A stretch of DNA of 6,193 nucleotides from Phycisphaerae bacterium (GTDB lineage: Bacteria; Planctomycetota; Phycisphaerae; UBA1845; Fen-1342), in NCBI GenBank assembly GCA_022842805.1, contig JALHOX010000276.1, forward strand, positions 1-6,193, given 5' to 3'. Shown one piece after another: positions 1-6,051 of this stretch. Position numbers and translations under genes: made by a program. The notes under the pieces are model-generated. The model was not told the origin of the DNA, ran no database searches, and saw nothing but the letters and a program-made list of their open reading frames with translations. Position 1 is the first letter of the stretch, and each line of letters starts with the position of its first letter.

Positions 1-448
1 GGTCGGCGGCCTGGCCAAGGACGATCACGGTTTGGCGCTTGTCCATGGCAAGGTTGGCGAGTTGATCGGCGCGGCTGTTGAATTCTCGCCGCACGTGCTG
101 GACCTGCCAGCGGTCGAATTTCAGCAGGCGACGCTGGGCCTCTTCGTAGAGCTTGGCGAGGGCCGGGTTTTTGACGCGGTATTCGCCGGTGAGCTGGCGG
201 ACCAGCAACTCGCTGTCGGAGCGCAGTTGCAGGCGCACCTTGCCGAAGGCTTGGGCGTGTTCGAGGGCGTGGAGCAGGCCCATGTACTCGGCGACATTGT
301 TGGTCTGCGTGCCGAGGAAGAAGCCGGCCTCAAACAGCGGGGCGTCGGCGGCGCTGTCGATGATGACCACGCCGGCGCCAGCGGGCCCCGGGTTGCCGCG
401 TGAGCCGCCGTCGAAGTGGATCAGCAGCTCCTGCTGTTTCTTGCTCAC
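1..448 (-). CDS. rnhA: Ribonuclease HI (partial, 3' end beyond left edge)
   Basis: Cytoplasmic endonuclease that cuts the RNA strand of RNA-DNA hybrids (primers, R-loops). 149 codons are visible and no stop is reached. The N-terminus has the family signature FDGGSRGNPGPAGAG (residues 12-26). The four expected acidic metal-binding residues are present: D13, E54 (in NNVAEYMGL), D78 (in SDSELL) and D128 (in NSRADQLAN). The basic handle of E. coli RNase HI is missing between D78 and D128, so this resembles the handle-less subtype seen in the N-terminal domain of Mycobacterium Rv2228c. The GTG start at 448-446 is chosen because GGAG lies 9 nt upstream and the signature begins 11 residues in. It follows the zinc-ribbon gene by 39 bp on the same strand, so the two are probably one operon. 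The visible length already equals a complete small RNase H, so it either ends just outside the window or continues into a fused domain. Function is near certain; the C-terminus is unknown. Confidence 0.93.
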   Translation of the reverse strand, partial: MSKKQQELLIHFDGGSRGNPGPAGAGVVIIDSAADAPLFEAGFFLGTQTNNVAEYMGLLHALEHAQAFGKVRLQLRSDSELLVRQLTGEYRVKNPALAKLYEEAQRRLLKFDRWQVQHVRREFNSRADQLANLAMDKRQTVIVLGQAAD

Positions 449-487
449 GGCGCGGTTCTCCGCGGAAACGAATCGCGTCGAGTCGGC

Positions 488-1210
488 TCACTTCACCGTG
501 AGGATACGACCGCAATTCTTACACAGATGCAAATCGTCGCGAGTCGTGAGCGCGTTGGCCACTTCGGCGGTGACGGTCAGGAAGCAGCCGCCGCAGACGA
601 ATTCGTCGCGGCGCGGGTGGGTGCGTTCGACCGTCGCCAGGACTTCGCCGTCGAAGTGTTCGCTGAGGCGGTCGAACGTGCGCACCGTATCGGGCGGCAG
701 CGAAGCCGCCACCTTGGCCCGCTGCGCCTGCAATTCTCCCAGGCGGGTGTCGAAGCTCTTCCGGGCCTGGGCGGCCTGGTCGACGAGCTCCTCGCGCCGC
801 GATTCCTCGGATTGCAACTGCTGCAGGCGCTGCTGCAGCGCGGCCTGCTGCGTTTCGACGGTCTGCAAGCGGGCCAAGGCTTCGGTCTCGAGCCGCGAGA
901 GGTCGGCCTTGTCGTTGTTGAGCTGCTTGAGGACCGCCGCATATTCCTTGTTGGTGCGGACGGCGTTGAGTTGTTCGCGGTCTTTCTGGATGCCGGCGGT
1001 GCGGGCTTTGACGTCGACGTCGAGGGAATTGAAATCCATCTGGGCGCGCTGGATTCCGGCCTTCTCAGCCTCGACCGATTTTCGCAACTCGGCCAGCTTC
1101 TTCTCCTGGGCGGAGACGACCCCCTCTTTGCGGCGAAGCTGCCGTTTGATGTCGACGATTTGGTGTTCGATTTCCTGAAGTTGTCGTAAAGCGTCGCGGG
1201 CGGCGCCCAT
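488..1210 (-). CDS. Coiled-coil protein with C4-type zinc ribbon (CT398/DUF164-like)
   Basis: A 240-residue soluble protein. Residues about 5-175 are rich in E, K, Q, R, L and A in heptad-like order with almost no proline or glycine, as in a long antiparallel coiled-coil hairpin. The C-terminus is a zinc ribbon with CGGC (C206, C209) and CKNCGR (C230, C233). This architecture matches the bacterial C4-type zinc-ribbon family (zf-RING_7, typified by chlamydial CT398 and mycobacterial Rv2229c). Its biochemical role is poorly defined; nucleic-acid or protein scaffolding has been suggested. The motif RTNKEYAAVLKQL (residues about 85-97) is typical of the family, which often carries a T-N-x-E-Y-x-x-L stretch. 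The ATG at 1210-1208 has a strong GGAGGG Shine-Dalgarno 5 nt upstream. It is the first gene of a minus-strand pair with RNase HI, a neighbour order also seen for Rv2229c-Rv2228c. Family membership is well supported; the function is not. Confidence 0.88.
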   Translation of the reverse strand: MGAARDALRQLQEIEHQIVDIKRQLRRKEGVVSAQEKKLAELRKSVEAEKAGIQRAQMDFNSLDVDVKARTAGIQKDREQLNAVRTNKEYAAVLKQLNNDKADLSRLETEALARLQTVETQQAALQQRLQQLQSEESRREELVDQAAQARKSFDTRLGELQAQRAKVAASLPPDTVRTFDRLSEHFDGEVLATVERTHPRRDEFVCGGCFLTVTAEVANALTTRDDLHLCKNCGRILTVK

Positions 1211-1215
1211 TCACG

Positions 1216-1221
1216 CCCTCC
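1216..1221 (-). promoter_or_regulatory. Shine-Dalgarno of the zinc-ribbon gene
   Basis: Reads GGAGGG on the minus strand, 5 nt before the ATG at 1210. It is complementary to the CCTCC anti-Shine-Dalgarno visible in the 16S gene at the right edge, and it fixes this start codon. Confidence 0.75.
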
Positions 1222-1243
1222 ATCGTCCATCCGAACGTATGCG

Positions 1244-1249
1244 ATTATC
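1244..1249 (-). promoter_or_regulatory. Possible -10 element for the zinc-ribbon/RNase HI operon
   Basis: GATAAT on the minus strand, one mismatch from TATAAT, 34 bp upstream of the ATG at 1210. No convincing -35 hexamer is seen at the expected distance, so this is a weak candidate based on position and an AT-rich spot in a GC-rich stretch. Confidence 0.25.
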
Positions 1250-1253
1250 AATG

Positions 1254-1274
1254 GACGCGAGAGAAGCTCGCGTC
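1254..1274. repeat. Perfect 8-bp inverted repeat in the divergent intergenic region
   Basis: GACGCGAG at 1254-1261 and CTCGCGTC at 1267-1274 are exact reverse complements around a 5-nt centre. It lies between the minus-strand zinc-ribbon gene and the plus-strand htrA gene, between the two candidate -10 elements. It could be an operator for a dimeric regulator or a hairpin in the htrA leader. If htrA translation began at the upstream in-frame ATG (1239), the repeat would be inside coding sequence, which I consider less likely. Confidence 0.5.
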
Positions 1275-1286
1275 GACTATCGTCTC

Positions 1287-1292
1287 TATTAT
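1287..1292 (+). promoter_or_regulatory. Possible -10 element for htrA-rsmH
   Basis: TATTAT lies 66 bp upstream of the preferred htrA start. No matching -35 is evident, so an activator or an alternative sigma factor would be needed. Weak candidate. Confidence 0.22.
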
Positions 1293-1358
1293 GCGGTGAA
1301 GGCGCGCTTTGGGCAAACGGCGCGCTATCGTCGCGGCGTGTGGAGGCTCGTTTCAGAA

Positions 1359-2720
1359 ATGTCGGGAATCGAATCGGGATGGTGGAATCTTGCCGCCGGC
1401 GGGATTCGCGGGCTGGTCGCGCTGATGGTCGCCGTGGGTGGAACTAGCGCTGTGATCGCGACGGAGCCGCCGGCGATGTCGTCGGCCCGGCGCACGCCGA
1501 TCGTGAACGTGGTGGAGCGCTGTCGCGACGCGGTGGTCAACATCAGCACGACGAAGATCGTGAACACGCGCGCGTATCGCGATGTATTTGAGTTCGGGTT
1601 TCCGCGCGTGCGACAGCGCGCCGTGGAGAGCGTCGGCTCTGGCTTTGTCGTCCATGAAAGCGGGCTGATCGTCACAAACGCCCATGTCGTGGCGCAGGCG
1701 GCCGATATCAAGGTGATCTTTCCTGATGAGAAGACCTACGCCGCTGAACTGCTGGCGAGCGATCCAAAGCACGATCTGGCGGTGTTGAAGGTGGATGCGG
1801 GGCGCGATCTGCCCTTTCTCCGGCCCAGTCGCGGCGATGATCTGATGATCGGCGAGACGGTGGTCGCGATCGGTAATCCGCTGGGGCTGGGCCACTCCGT
1901 CAGTGCGGGGATCGTCAGTGCGCTACGCCGCGATCTGGAGATCGGTCCGCAGTTCAGGCTCGAAGGGCTGATCCAGACCGATGCGCCGATCAACCCCGGC
2001 AACTCGGGCGGACCGCTGCTGAATATCGAGGGGCAACTGATCGGCGTGAATACGGCGATTCGCGGCGACGCGCAGAGCATCGGCTTTGCGATCCCGGTCG
2101 ATCGCATCTGGGAACTGTTGCCGAGCATGCTCGATTTTGAGAAGCGCGACGGCGTCGGCATCGGACTGGAGGTCGACGGACGCGATGTGCGGATTACCAA
2201 AGTGCGGCCGGCCGGACCGGCGGAAAGCGCCGGGCTGCGGATCGGCGATCGCATCACGGCGATCGATGCCAAGCAGACGCGCGACGGAATTGACTATTAC
2301 GCGCAGCTGGCCCGCAAAGCCGCCGGACAGCCGGTGAAGCTCTCTGTGTTGCGCGACAACCGGGCGATGGAGCTGCAACTGGCGCTGCAGCCGCTGCCGC
2401 CGCCCGACGGTGCGGCGTTGGCGTTGCGGAAGCTGGGCGTGAATGTGCTGGAGGTGCCCGACGACATCGCGCAGCGGAACAACGTGCCCAGCTATGCCCG
2501 CGTGATGATCGACTCGGTGCAATCGCGCAGCCCGGCGGCGGAGGTCGGCCTGCGGCGGGGCGATTTCATCATCGGCATCGGCCGCGGCCCGATTTCGACG
2601 CTCGACGGGCTGGGGCGAGCGCTCGACCCCCTGAATTCGGGGGACGACGCCATCGTCTACATCCTGCGGTGGCAGGACGACCCGCCCAGCAAATGGGTCG
2701 CAGAAATGACTGTGCGATGA
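1359..2720 (+). CDS. htrA: Periplasmic HtrA/DegP-family serine protease with two PDZ domains
   Basis: ATP-independent serine protease that degrades or chaperones misfolded envelope proteins. 453 residues from the preferred start. Residues about 14-35 form a hydrophobic signal or anchor segment ending in VIA before TEPP, a plausible signal peptidase site. The trypsin-like domain (about 45-255) carries the catalytic triad: H109 in IVTNAHVV, D139 in HDLAVLKVD and S216 in NPGNSGGPL. PDZ1 spans about 265-345 (AESAGLRIGDRITAID) and PDZ2 about 355-440 (AAEVGLRRGDFIIGIG), the DegP/DegQ arrangement. The frame is open back to an ATG at 1239, but that would add 40 mostly charged residues before the signal segment. 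The ATG at 1359 puts the signal near the N-terminus and has GGAGG 12 nt upstream, a long spacing. The stop TGA overlaps the rsmH start as ATGA. All key catalytic residues are present, so it is probably active. Family call is very firm; start moderately so. Confidence 0.95.
   Translation: MSGIESGWWNLAAGGIRGLVALMVAVGGTSAVIATEPPAMSSARRTPIVNVVERCRDAVVNISTTKIVNTRAYRDVFEFGFPRVRQRAVESVGSGFVVHESGLIVTNAHVVAQAADIKVIFPDEKTYAAELLASDPKHDLAVLKVDAGRDLPFLRPSRGDDLMIGETVVAIGNPLGLGHSVSAGIVSALRRDLEIGPQFRLEGLIQTDAPINPGNSGGPLLNIEGQLIGVNTAIRGDAQSIGFAIPVDRIWELLPSMLDFEKRDGVGIGLEVDGRDVRITKVRPAGPAESAGLRIGDRITAIDAKQTRDGIDYYAQLARKAAGQPVKLSVLRDNRAMELQLALQPLPPPDGAALALRKLGVNVLEVPDDIAQRNNVPSYARVMIDSVQSRSPAAEVGLRRGDFIIGIGRGPISTLDGLGRALDPLNSGDDAIVYILRWQDDPPSKWVAEMTVR
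2717..2720 (+). promoter_or_regulatory. ATGA stop/start overlap coupling htrA to rsmH
   Basis: The htrA stop TGA (2718-2720) overlaps the rsmH start ATG (2717-2719). Such 4-base overlaps normally mean termination-reinitiation coupling on one mRNA. No strong Shine-Dalgarno precedes this ATG, which fits coupling. Confidence 0.7.
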
Positions 2721-3877
2721 ATGACGCGGGAGCTGATGCGCCAGGCGGCGGAGCGGGCCATCACGCCGGAGAAGGATCGTCCGGGCCGCACCGGCGGCGC
2801 GAGCGCTATCGCGGGACGCATCCGCGCAACTTTTCGGAGCGATACAAAGAGCTCGGGGCAGCGCCCGATTCGGAGATTCACGCTCATATCCGCGCTCAGG
2901 GGCGCACGCCGGCGGGTACGCATCGCCCCGTGATGGTCGATGAGGTTCTTGCGGCGCTGAAGCCGCAAGGGGGGCATGTGGTGGCGGACTGCACGCTCGG
3001 ATTTGGTGGACACGCGGAGCTGCTGCTGTCGCGGATCGGTCCGGGCGGGCGGCTGCTGGGGCTTGATATCGACGAAACGACGATCAGCGCGACGCAAGCG
3101 CGGCTTACGGCGCTTGGATTTGGCGAGCTGCTGGCCGTGCGGCGTTCGAATTTCGCGGGCCTGGCCAAGTTCATCGGCGAGCCGCTTTGGAGCGGGGAGC
3201 GCGCGGCGGTCGAGGGGTTTAACCTGATCTTCGCCGACCTGGGTGTGTCGAGCATGCAGATCGACAATCCGCAGCGCGGCTTTTCATATAAGCACGACGG
3301 GCCGCTCGACATGCGCATGGATCAGCGCATTCGGCGGACGGCGGCGGAATGGCTCGCGAAACTGAGCGAAGCGGAATTGATCGAAACGCTGCGCGAATTC
3401 GGCGACGAGCCGGCGGCGGAGGCGATCGCCGGGCGGATCGTCCTGCGGCGTCAGCGGGCGCCGCTGCGAACGACGCGGGATTTGGTGCGGTGCGTGGAGG
3501 AGGCCGTGGGCGCTCGCGGGGCGGGCGGCAGATCCGTAGAAGCGTCGCCAGACGATGAGGCGGTGGAACGCACGAAGCGCGAATCGCATCCGGCGACGCG
3601 GACGTTTCAGGCGCTTCGTATGCTCGTCAACGACGAAATGGGAGCACTGGCCGCGTTTTTGCGGGGGCTGCCGTTTGTGCTGCGGGCGGGCGGCAGGGCG
3701 GCGATTCTGACGTTCCACAGCGGCGAAGCGAAGATGGTGGCGCGAGCGCTGGAAGTGGGGATAGCGCAGGGGGTGTACGCGGCGATCAGTGAAGAGGGCA
3801 TCGCGCCAACCGCCGCAGAGGTGCGCGACAATCCGCGCAGCCGGAGCGCGCGGCTTTGGTGGGCAGTGAAGCAGTGA
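2717..3877 (+). CDS. rsmH: 16S rRNA (cytosine(1402)-N4)-methyltransferase RsmH (MraW)
   Basis: S-adenosylmethionine-dependent enzyme that methylates N4 of C1402 in the 16S decoding centre. 386 residues. Family landmarks in order: THRPVMVDEVL (68-78), SAM-binding DCTLGFGGHA (91-100), LGLDIDE (114-120), FADLGVSSMQID (172-183), GFSYKHDGPLDMRMD (188-202), HPATRTFQALRMLVNDE (291-307), ILTFHSGE (330-337) and DNPRSRSARLW near the C-terminus. The start at 2717 is chosen for the ATGA overlap with htrA; the frame is open upstream to 2669, inside htrA. About 67 residues precede the first conserved motif, rich in G, H, P and R, whereas E. coli RsmH has only a few. The usual FHSLEDR motif reads FHSGEAK here, losing an acidic residue. 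rsmH normally lies in the mraZ-ftsL-ftsI-mur cluster; here no such neighbours follow. Identity is firm; the N-terminal tail is probably disordered. Confidence 0.95.
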   Translation: MNDAGADAPGGGAGHHAGEGSSGPHRRRERYRGTHPRNFSERYKELGAAPDSEIHAHIRAQGRTPAGTHRPVMVDEVLAALKPQGGHVVADCTLGFGGHAELLLSRIGPGGRLLGLDIDETTISATQARLTALGFGELLAVRRSNFAGLAKFIGEPLWSGERAAVEGFNLIFADLGVSSMQIDNPQRGFSYKHDGPLDMRMDQRIRRTAAEWLAKLSEAELIETLREFGDEPAAEAIAGRIVLRRQRAPLRTTRDLVRCVEEAVGARGAGGRSVEASPDDEAVERTKRESHPATRTFQALRMLVNDEMGALAAFLRGLPFVLRAGGRAAILTFHSGEAKMVARALEVGIAQGVYAAISEEGIAPTAAEVRDNPRSRSARLWWAVKQ

Positions 3878-3894
3878 ACCAGTGAAACGGTGAG
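3863..3894 (+). repeat. 8-nt tandem repeat across the rsmH stop codon
   Basis: Four consecutive 8-nt units: GCAGTGAA (3863), GCAGTGAA (3871), CCAGTGAA (3879) and the degenerate ACGGTGAG (3887). The second unit holds the rsmH stop. Because 8 is not a multiple of 3, the TGA of successive units falls in different frames, so together they close all three forward frames. Confidence 0.6.
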
Positions 3895-3985
3895 ACGGGG
3901 TCGAGCCGGGGCAGATTCATCTCGTTTGGGGGCGAATAATCGCGATAGATCACCGAATCCCGGGTAGCAGCGTTGGTGGGGCGAT

Positions 3986-5146
3986 GTGAGCGGTTGCCAG
4001 GACGCGGAACAGTCCATGAACGCGAACGACGTTGGTTCGGTTATCGATCGGCCTCACGATGCGTCGGCGCAACGCGAGTTTCGCCCGGCGGGCTATTGCA
4101 CGGGGTGCGGTTACGAAACGGATCCCGGGCGCTGTGCGGAGTGTGGTCGGCTCAATCGCCGCGTACTCAGTCGACCGCCCCGTCGGGTTTGGCTTCTCAT
4201 CTCCTGCTGGGCTGCCTGGGCTATGCGTGCGGCGGCGGTCCTATCGTTGGGTCTCGTTGTTCTGGGCGGGGCGTTGTATCTCTGGCTGCCCGAGCACGGG
4301 CTGGAGCATCTGGCTCAAGGATCGAAGGGCTGGATCGCCGAATTCGCCGAGGTCGCGCGGCGGGGACGGGTGGCGGCGCGAGACGACCGTGCGGAGACGA
4401 TCTACATGCGCTTTTGGCCGGTACCTGAATCACCGGAGCCGTGGATCGGCGCATTCGAGACAGTGCGCGGGCGCGATCCGACACAGTTACTTTTGTTACC
4501 GAATCAGGATTTCGTGATCTCCGACCTGTCCGACGCGCTGCGCAGAGAACACCACCGGCCGCCGCGACATCTTGCATTTGGCCGGCTCCAACCCTTGGAC
4601 GAACATCGAAGCGTGCTCGATCTGAGCGTGGTCGAGGAAGCGGAGACGACGCGAATTCGAGCGGTGCGGATTCACATCGGCGGAATCGAGGCGATGGCGA
4701 TTGAAGCGGAGTTGCCTCACATCTTGAATGCACCCTCCGATGAACTCGCGCCGCTCGAGACTGTTTTCTTCCGAGCAGGGGGCGCGTCGGCCAAGATTGC
4801 GTCAGCGACGCGCTGGCCGGATGTCGAAATCGAGCCGCGCTTTGAACGCCTCAAACTCCGAAGCCCGATCGACGCGGAGATCACGGACGTCGAAGACTCG
4901 AATGTGGGCTACGACACCGTCAGAGTGAAATGCACGCTGAATCGAGGGGCAGCGGACGGCGTCTTTCCGGGCCTCGGCTTTTGGCTGAGAGACTCGACGA
5001 ACGCGCTGGCGCGGGACAGACGCCTGGCACTGACCGTAATCGCGGTCGAGCAATCGGCGTGTACGGCGGAAGGGTGGTTGCCACGGACGGCGAAGCGAGG
5101 CTCGCCCAAGTCGTTTGTCGGGCTGGGGTTCGTCTCTGGGAGGTGA
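3986..5146 (+). CDS. Uncharacterised zinc-ribbon membrane protein
   Basis: I do not recognise a named family. The 386-residue product has an N-terminal zinc ribbon, YCTGCGYETDPGRCAECGR (37-55; C38, C41, C50, C53), followed by a hydrophobic stretch (about 67-101) that could be one long or two short membrane helices. About 285 mostly polar residues follow. The expected topology is ribbon in the cytoplasm and the large domain outside. This ribbon-plus-membrane design is very common among planctomycete hypothetical proteins. The last 95 residues look beta-rich and include TLNRGAADGVFPGLGFWL, loosely reminiscent of G-x-x-DGV-x-x-G turns in MreC- or FlgT-like extracellular beta domains; that is only a resemblance. 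Start: GTG at 3986 with GGTGG 6 nt upstream. ATG at 4016 (10 residues shorter, weak GGAA 6 nt upstream) is nearly as plausible. It is 108 bp after rsmH on the same strand, so it may or may not share its transcript. No catalytic motif is visible. Confidence 0.8.
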   Translation: MSGCQDAEQSMNANDVGSVIDRPHDASAQREFRPAGYCTGCGYETDPGRCAECGRLNRRVLSRPPRRVWLLISCWAAWAMRAAAVLSLGLVVLGGALYLWLPEHGLEHLAQGSKGWIAEFAEVARRGRVAARDDRAETIYMRFWPVPESPEPWIGAFETVRGRDPTQLLLLPNQDFVISDLSDALRREHHRPPRHLAFGRLQPLDEHRSVLDLSVVEEAETTRIRAVRIHIGGIEAMAIEAELPHILNAPSDELAPLETVFFRAGGASAKIASATRWPDVEIEPRFERLKLRSPIDAEITDVEDSNVGYDTVRVKCTLNRGAADGVFPGLGFWLRDSTNALARDRRLALTVIAVEQSACTAEGWLPRTAKRGSPKSFVGLGFVSGR

Positions 5147-5200
5147 CGAGCGAAAAGAAGCGGGGCGAAGAACTTGGTGGCGACAGCGCAGATTTGCGTT

Positions 5201-5247
5201 CGATCATCGAGATCGACGCGCCGCGCTATTCCATCGGCGCGGCGTGT
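5201..5247. terminator. Tandem hairpins between convergent genes, possible bidirectional terminator
   Basis: A 5-bp stem (CGATC at 5201-5205 with GATCG at 5211-5215) abuts an 11-bp stem (5216-5226 with 5237-5247, one G-T pair, 10-nt loop). They lie between the plus-strand gene ending at 5146 and the minus-strand gene ending at 5226. The TAG stop of the latter sits at the base of the large loop. Neither strand has a T-run after the stem, so this is not a classical intrinsic terminator. It may act without a U-tract, protect 3' ends, or both. Confidence 0.45.
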
Positions 5248-5879
5248 TCGCTGTGACGCGATTCGATCAGGTCGCCGCCGCCGACTGCGGCGCGATGCTC
5301 GGCGGATTCGGCGAGTTCTTCGATGAAGCTCTGGCCCAGGATCTCCGCCACGCGCGGGTGCTCGAGATTTAACTGCACGGCGGTGGCGGGGAAGTCGGGG
5401 TTGCGCGGGTTGTGGACGCGTTTGACGTTGACGATCTTCTGCTCGCGCAGGTCGTTGAGCACCGATTTCGTGTCGTGCGGCGGATAGCCGACGCGCGGCA
5501 GCAGCTCGCGGACGACGTAGCCTGCCCACATGAATTCGTTGCGGGTCTGGAGGCGGGCGAACTCGCGGACGAAGGCGAGCAGGGGGGCCTCGCCGGTGGG
5601 GAGCGGGTCGCTTTGTGCGTGAAAGCGGGATGCCCAGGGCTGTCCGTCGGCGGCATGATCGGCGAGGTCGAGGCGCAGCTCAAGCTGAGCCCCGGCCTGG
5701 ACGGCCTCTCGGAGAGTGGCGTCCGGTGCAAAGCGCTGGCCGTCGGAGCGAATGAAGAAGGCACGGGCGCACCCGACGAACGCCGCGACGACGCTTGCTG
5801 CGTCGATGAGGGGCATCTGGGGCTGCGAACGTGCGAGCTGGTTCACGCCGCGGGCGAGATTATCGGATATTGGGATCAT
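5226..5879 (-). CDS. Uncharacterised protein with possible winged-helix segment
   Basis: A 217-residue soluble protein that I do not recognise. No signal peptide or strong membrane segment is seen. The N-terminal half (about 20-110) starts MPLIDAASVVAAFVG and reads as a mixed alpha/beta domain. Residues about 113-171 (NEFMWAGYVVRELLP, then TKSVLNDLREQKIVNVKRV, then a loop NPRNPDFPA and strand TAVQLN) resemble helix-helix-helix-wing, so a winged-helix DNA- or RNA-binding fold is possible; this is inferred from pattern only. The C-terminal 35 residues are charged and probably flexible. This strand is preferred over the overlapping plus-strand open frame because its protein has balanced composition and a plausible fold. 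The ATG at 5879 has no Shine-Dalgarno; an internal ATG at 5816 is not better. It lies 207 bp downstream of the 16S rRNA 3' end in the same direction, so read-through expression is conceivable. It converges with the zinc-ribbon membrane gene. Confidence 0.72.
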   Translation of the reverse strand: MIPISDNLARGVNQLARSQPQMPLIDAASVVAAFVGCARAFFIRSDGQRFAPDATLREAVQAGAQLELRLDLADHAADGQPWASRFHAQSDPLPTGEAPLLAFVREFARLQTRNEFMWAGYVVRELLPRVGYPPHDTKSVLNDLREQKIVNVKRVHNPRNPDFPATAVQLNLEHPRVAEILGQSFIEELAESAEHRAAVGGGDLIESRHSEHAAPME

Positions 5880-5932
5880 GGGTCGAGCAGTGGAACGGAG
5901 CAGGGGAAAAACCGCAAGTGGCGCCGAGGTGC

Positions 5933-5950
5933 GGAAAAAGAAAAAGAAAA
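5933..5950 (-). terminator. T-rich tract downstream of 16S rRNA, possible termination zone
   Basis: On the minus strand this reads as runs of 4, 5 and 5 T separated by single C. A weak 5-bp stem (CGCTC/GAGCG around a 6-nt loop, about 5968-5983) ends roughly 17 nt before it. The distance is longer than in a standard intrinsic terminator, so a 16S transcript could end here but the call is tentative. The tract also separates the rRNA from the downstream gene at 5879. Confidence 0.3.
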
Positions 5951-5998
5951 CAGTGGACGATGCGCCCGCTCCGTGGAGAGCGAGCAGAGGACTGAGCG

Positions 5999-6014
5999 GA
6001 TCGCCGAAGCGATC
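5999..6014 (-). other. UUCG tetraloop hairpin downstream of 16S
   Basis: On the minus strand GATCGC-TTCG-GCGATC forms a 6-bp stem closed by a C(UUCG)G tetraloop, one of the most stable RNA loops. No T-run follows. It is probably a structural, processing or transcript-stabilising element of the rRNA trailer. Confidence 0.5.
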
Positions 6015-6051
6015 TTCTGGTCCGACTGCCTGAGATTGTGCTGACCTTTTT

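Noticed and set aside
153..1189. Long plus-strand open frames (341 and 257 codons) opposite the RNase HI and zinc-ribbon genes
   Set aside because: Their products are repetitive in composition and match no fold; the opposite strand carries clear family motifs and good ribosome binding sites. They are shadows of GC-rich codon use.
1239..1358. Upstream ATG at 1239 as the true htrA start
   Set aside because: It would put 40 charged residues before the signal segment and would begin within the divergent promoter region; the ATG at 1359 gives a normal signal-peptide layout.
3878..3985. Promoter for the zinc-ribbon membrane gene
   Set aside because: The gap after rsmH has AT-rich patches such as GAATAATCG but no pair of hexamers with suitable spacing that I could support.
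5412..6044. Plus-strand open frame of 210 codons overlapping the minus-strand gene at 5226-5879
   Set aside because: The minus-strand product has a more natural composition and a plausible fold, and the plus-strand frame runs on into the rRNA trailer. Not fully excluded.
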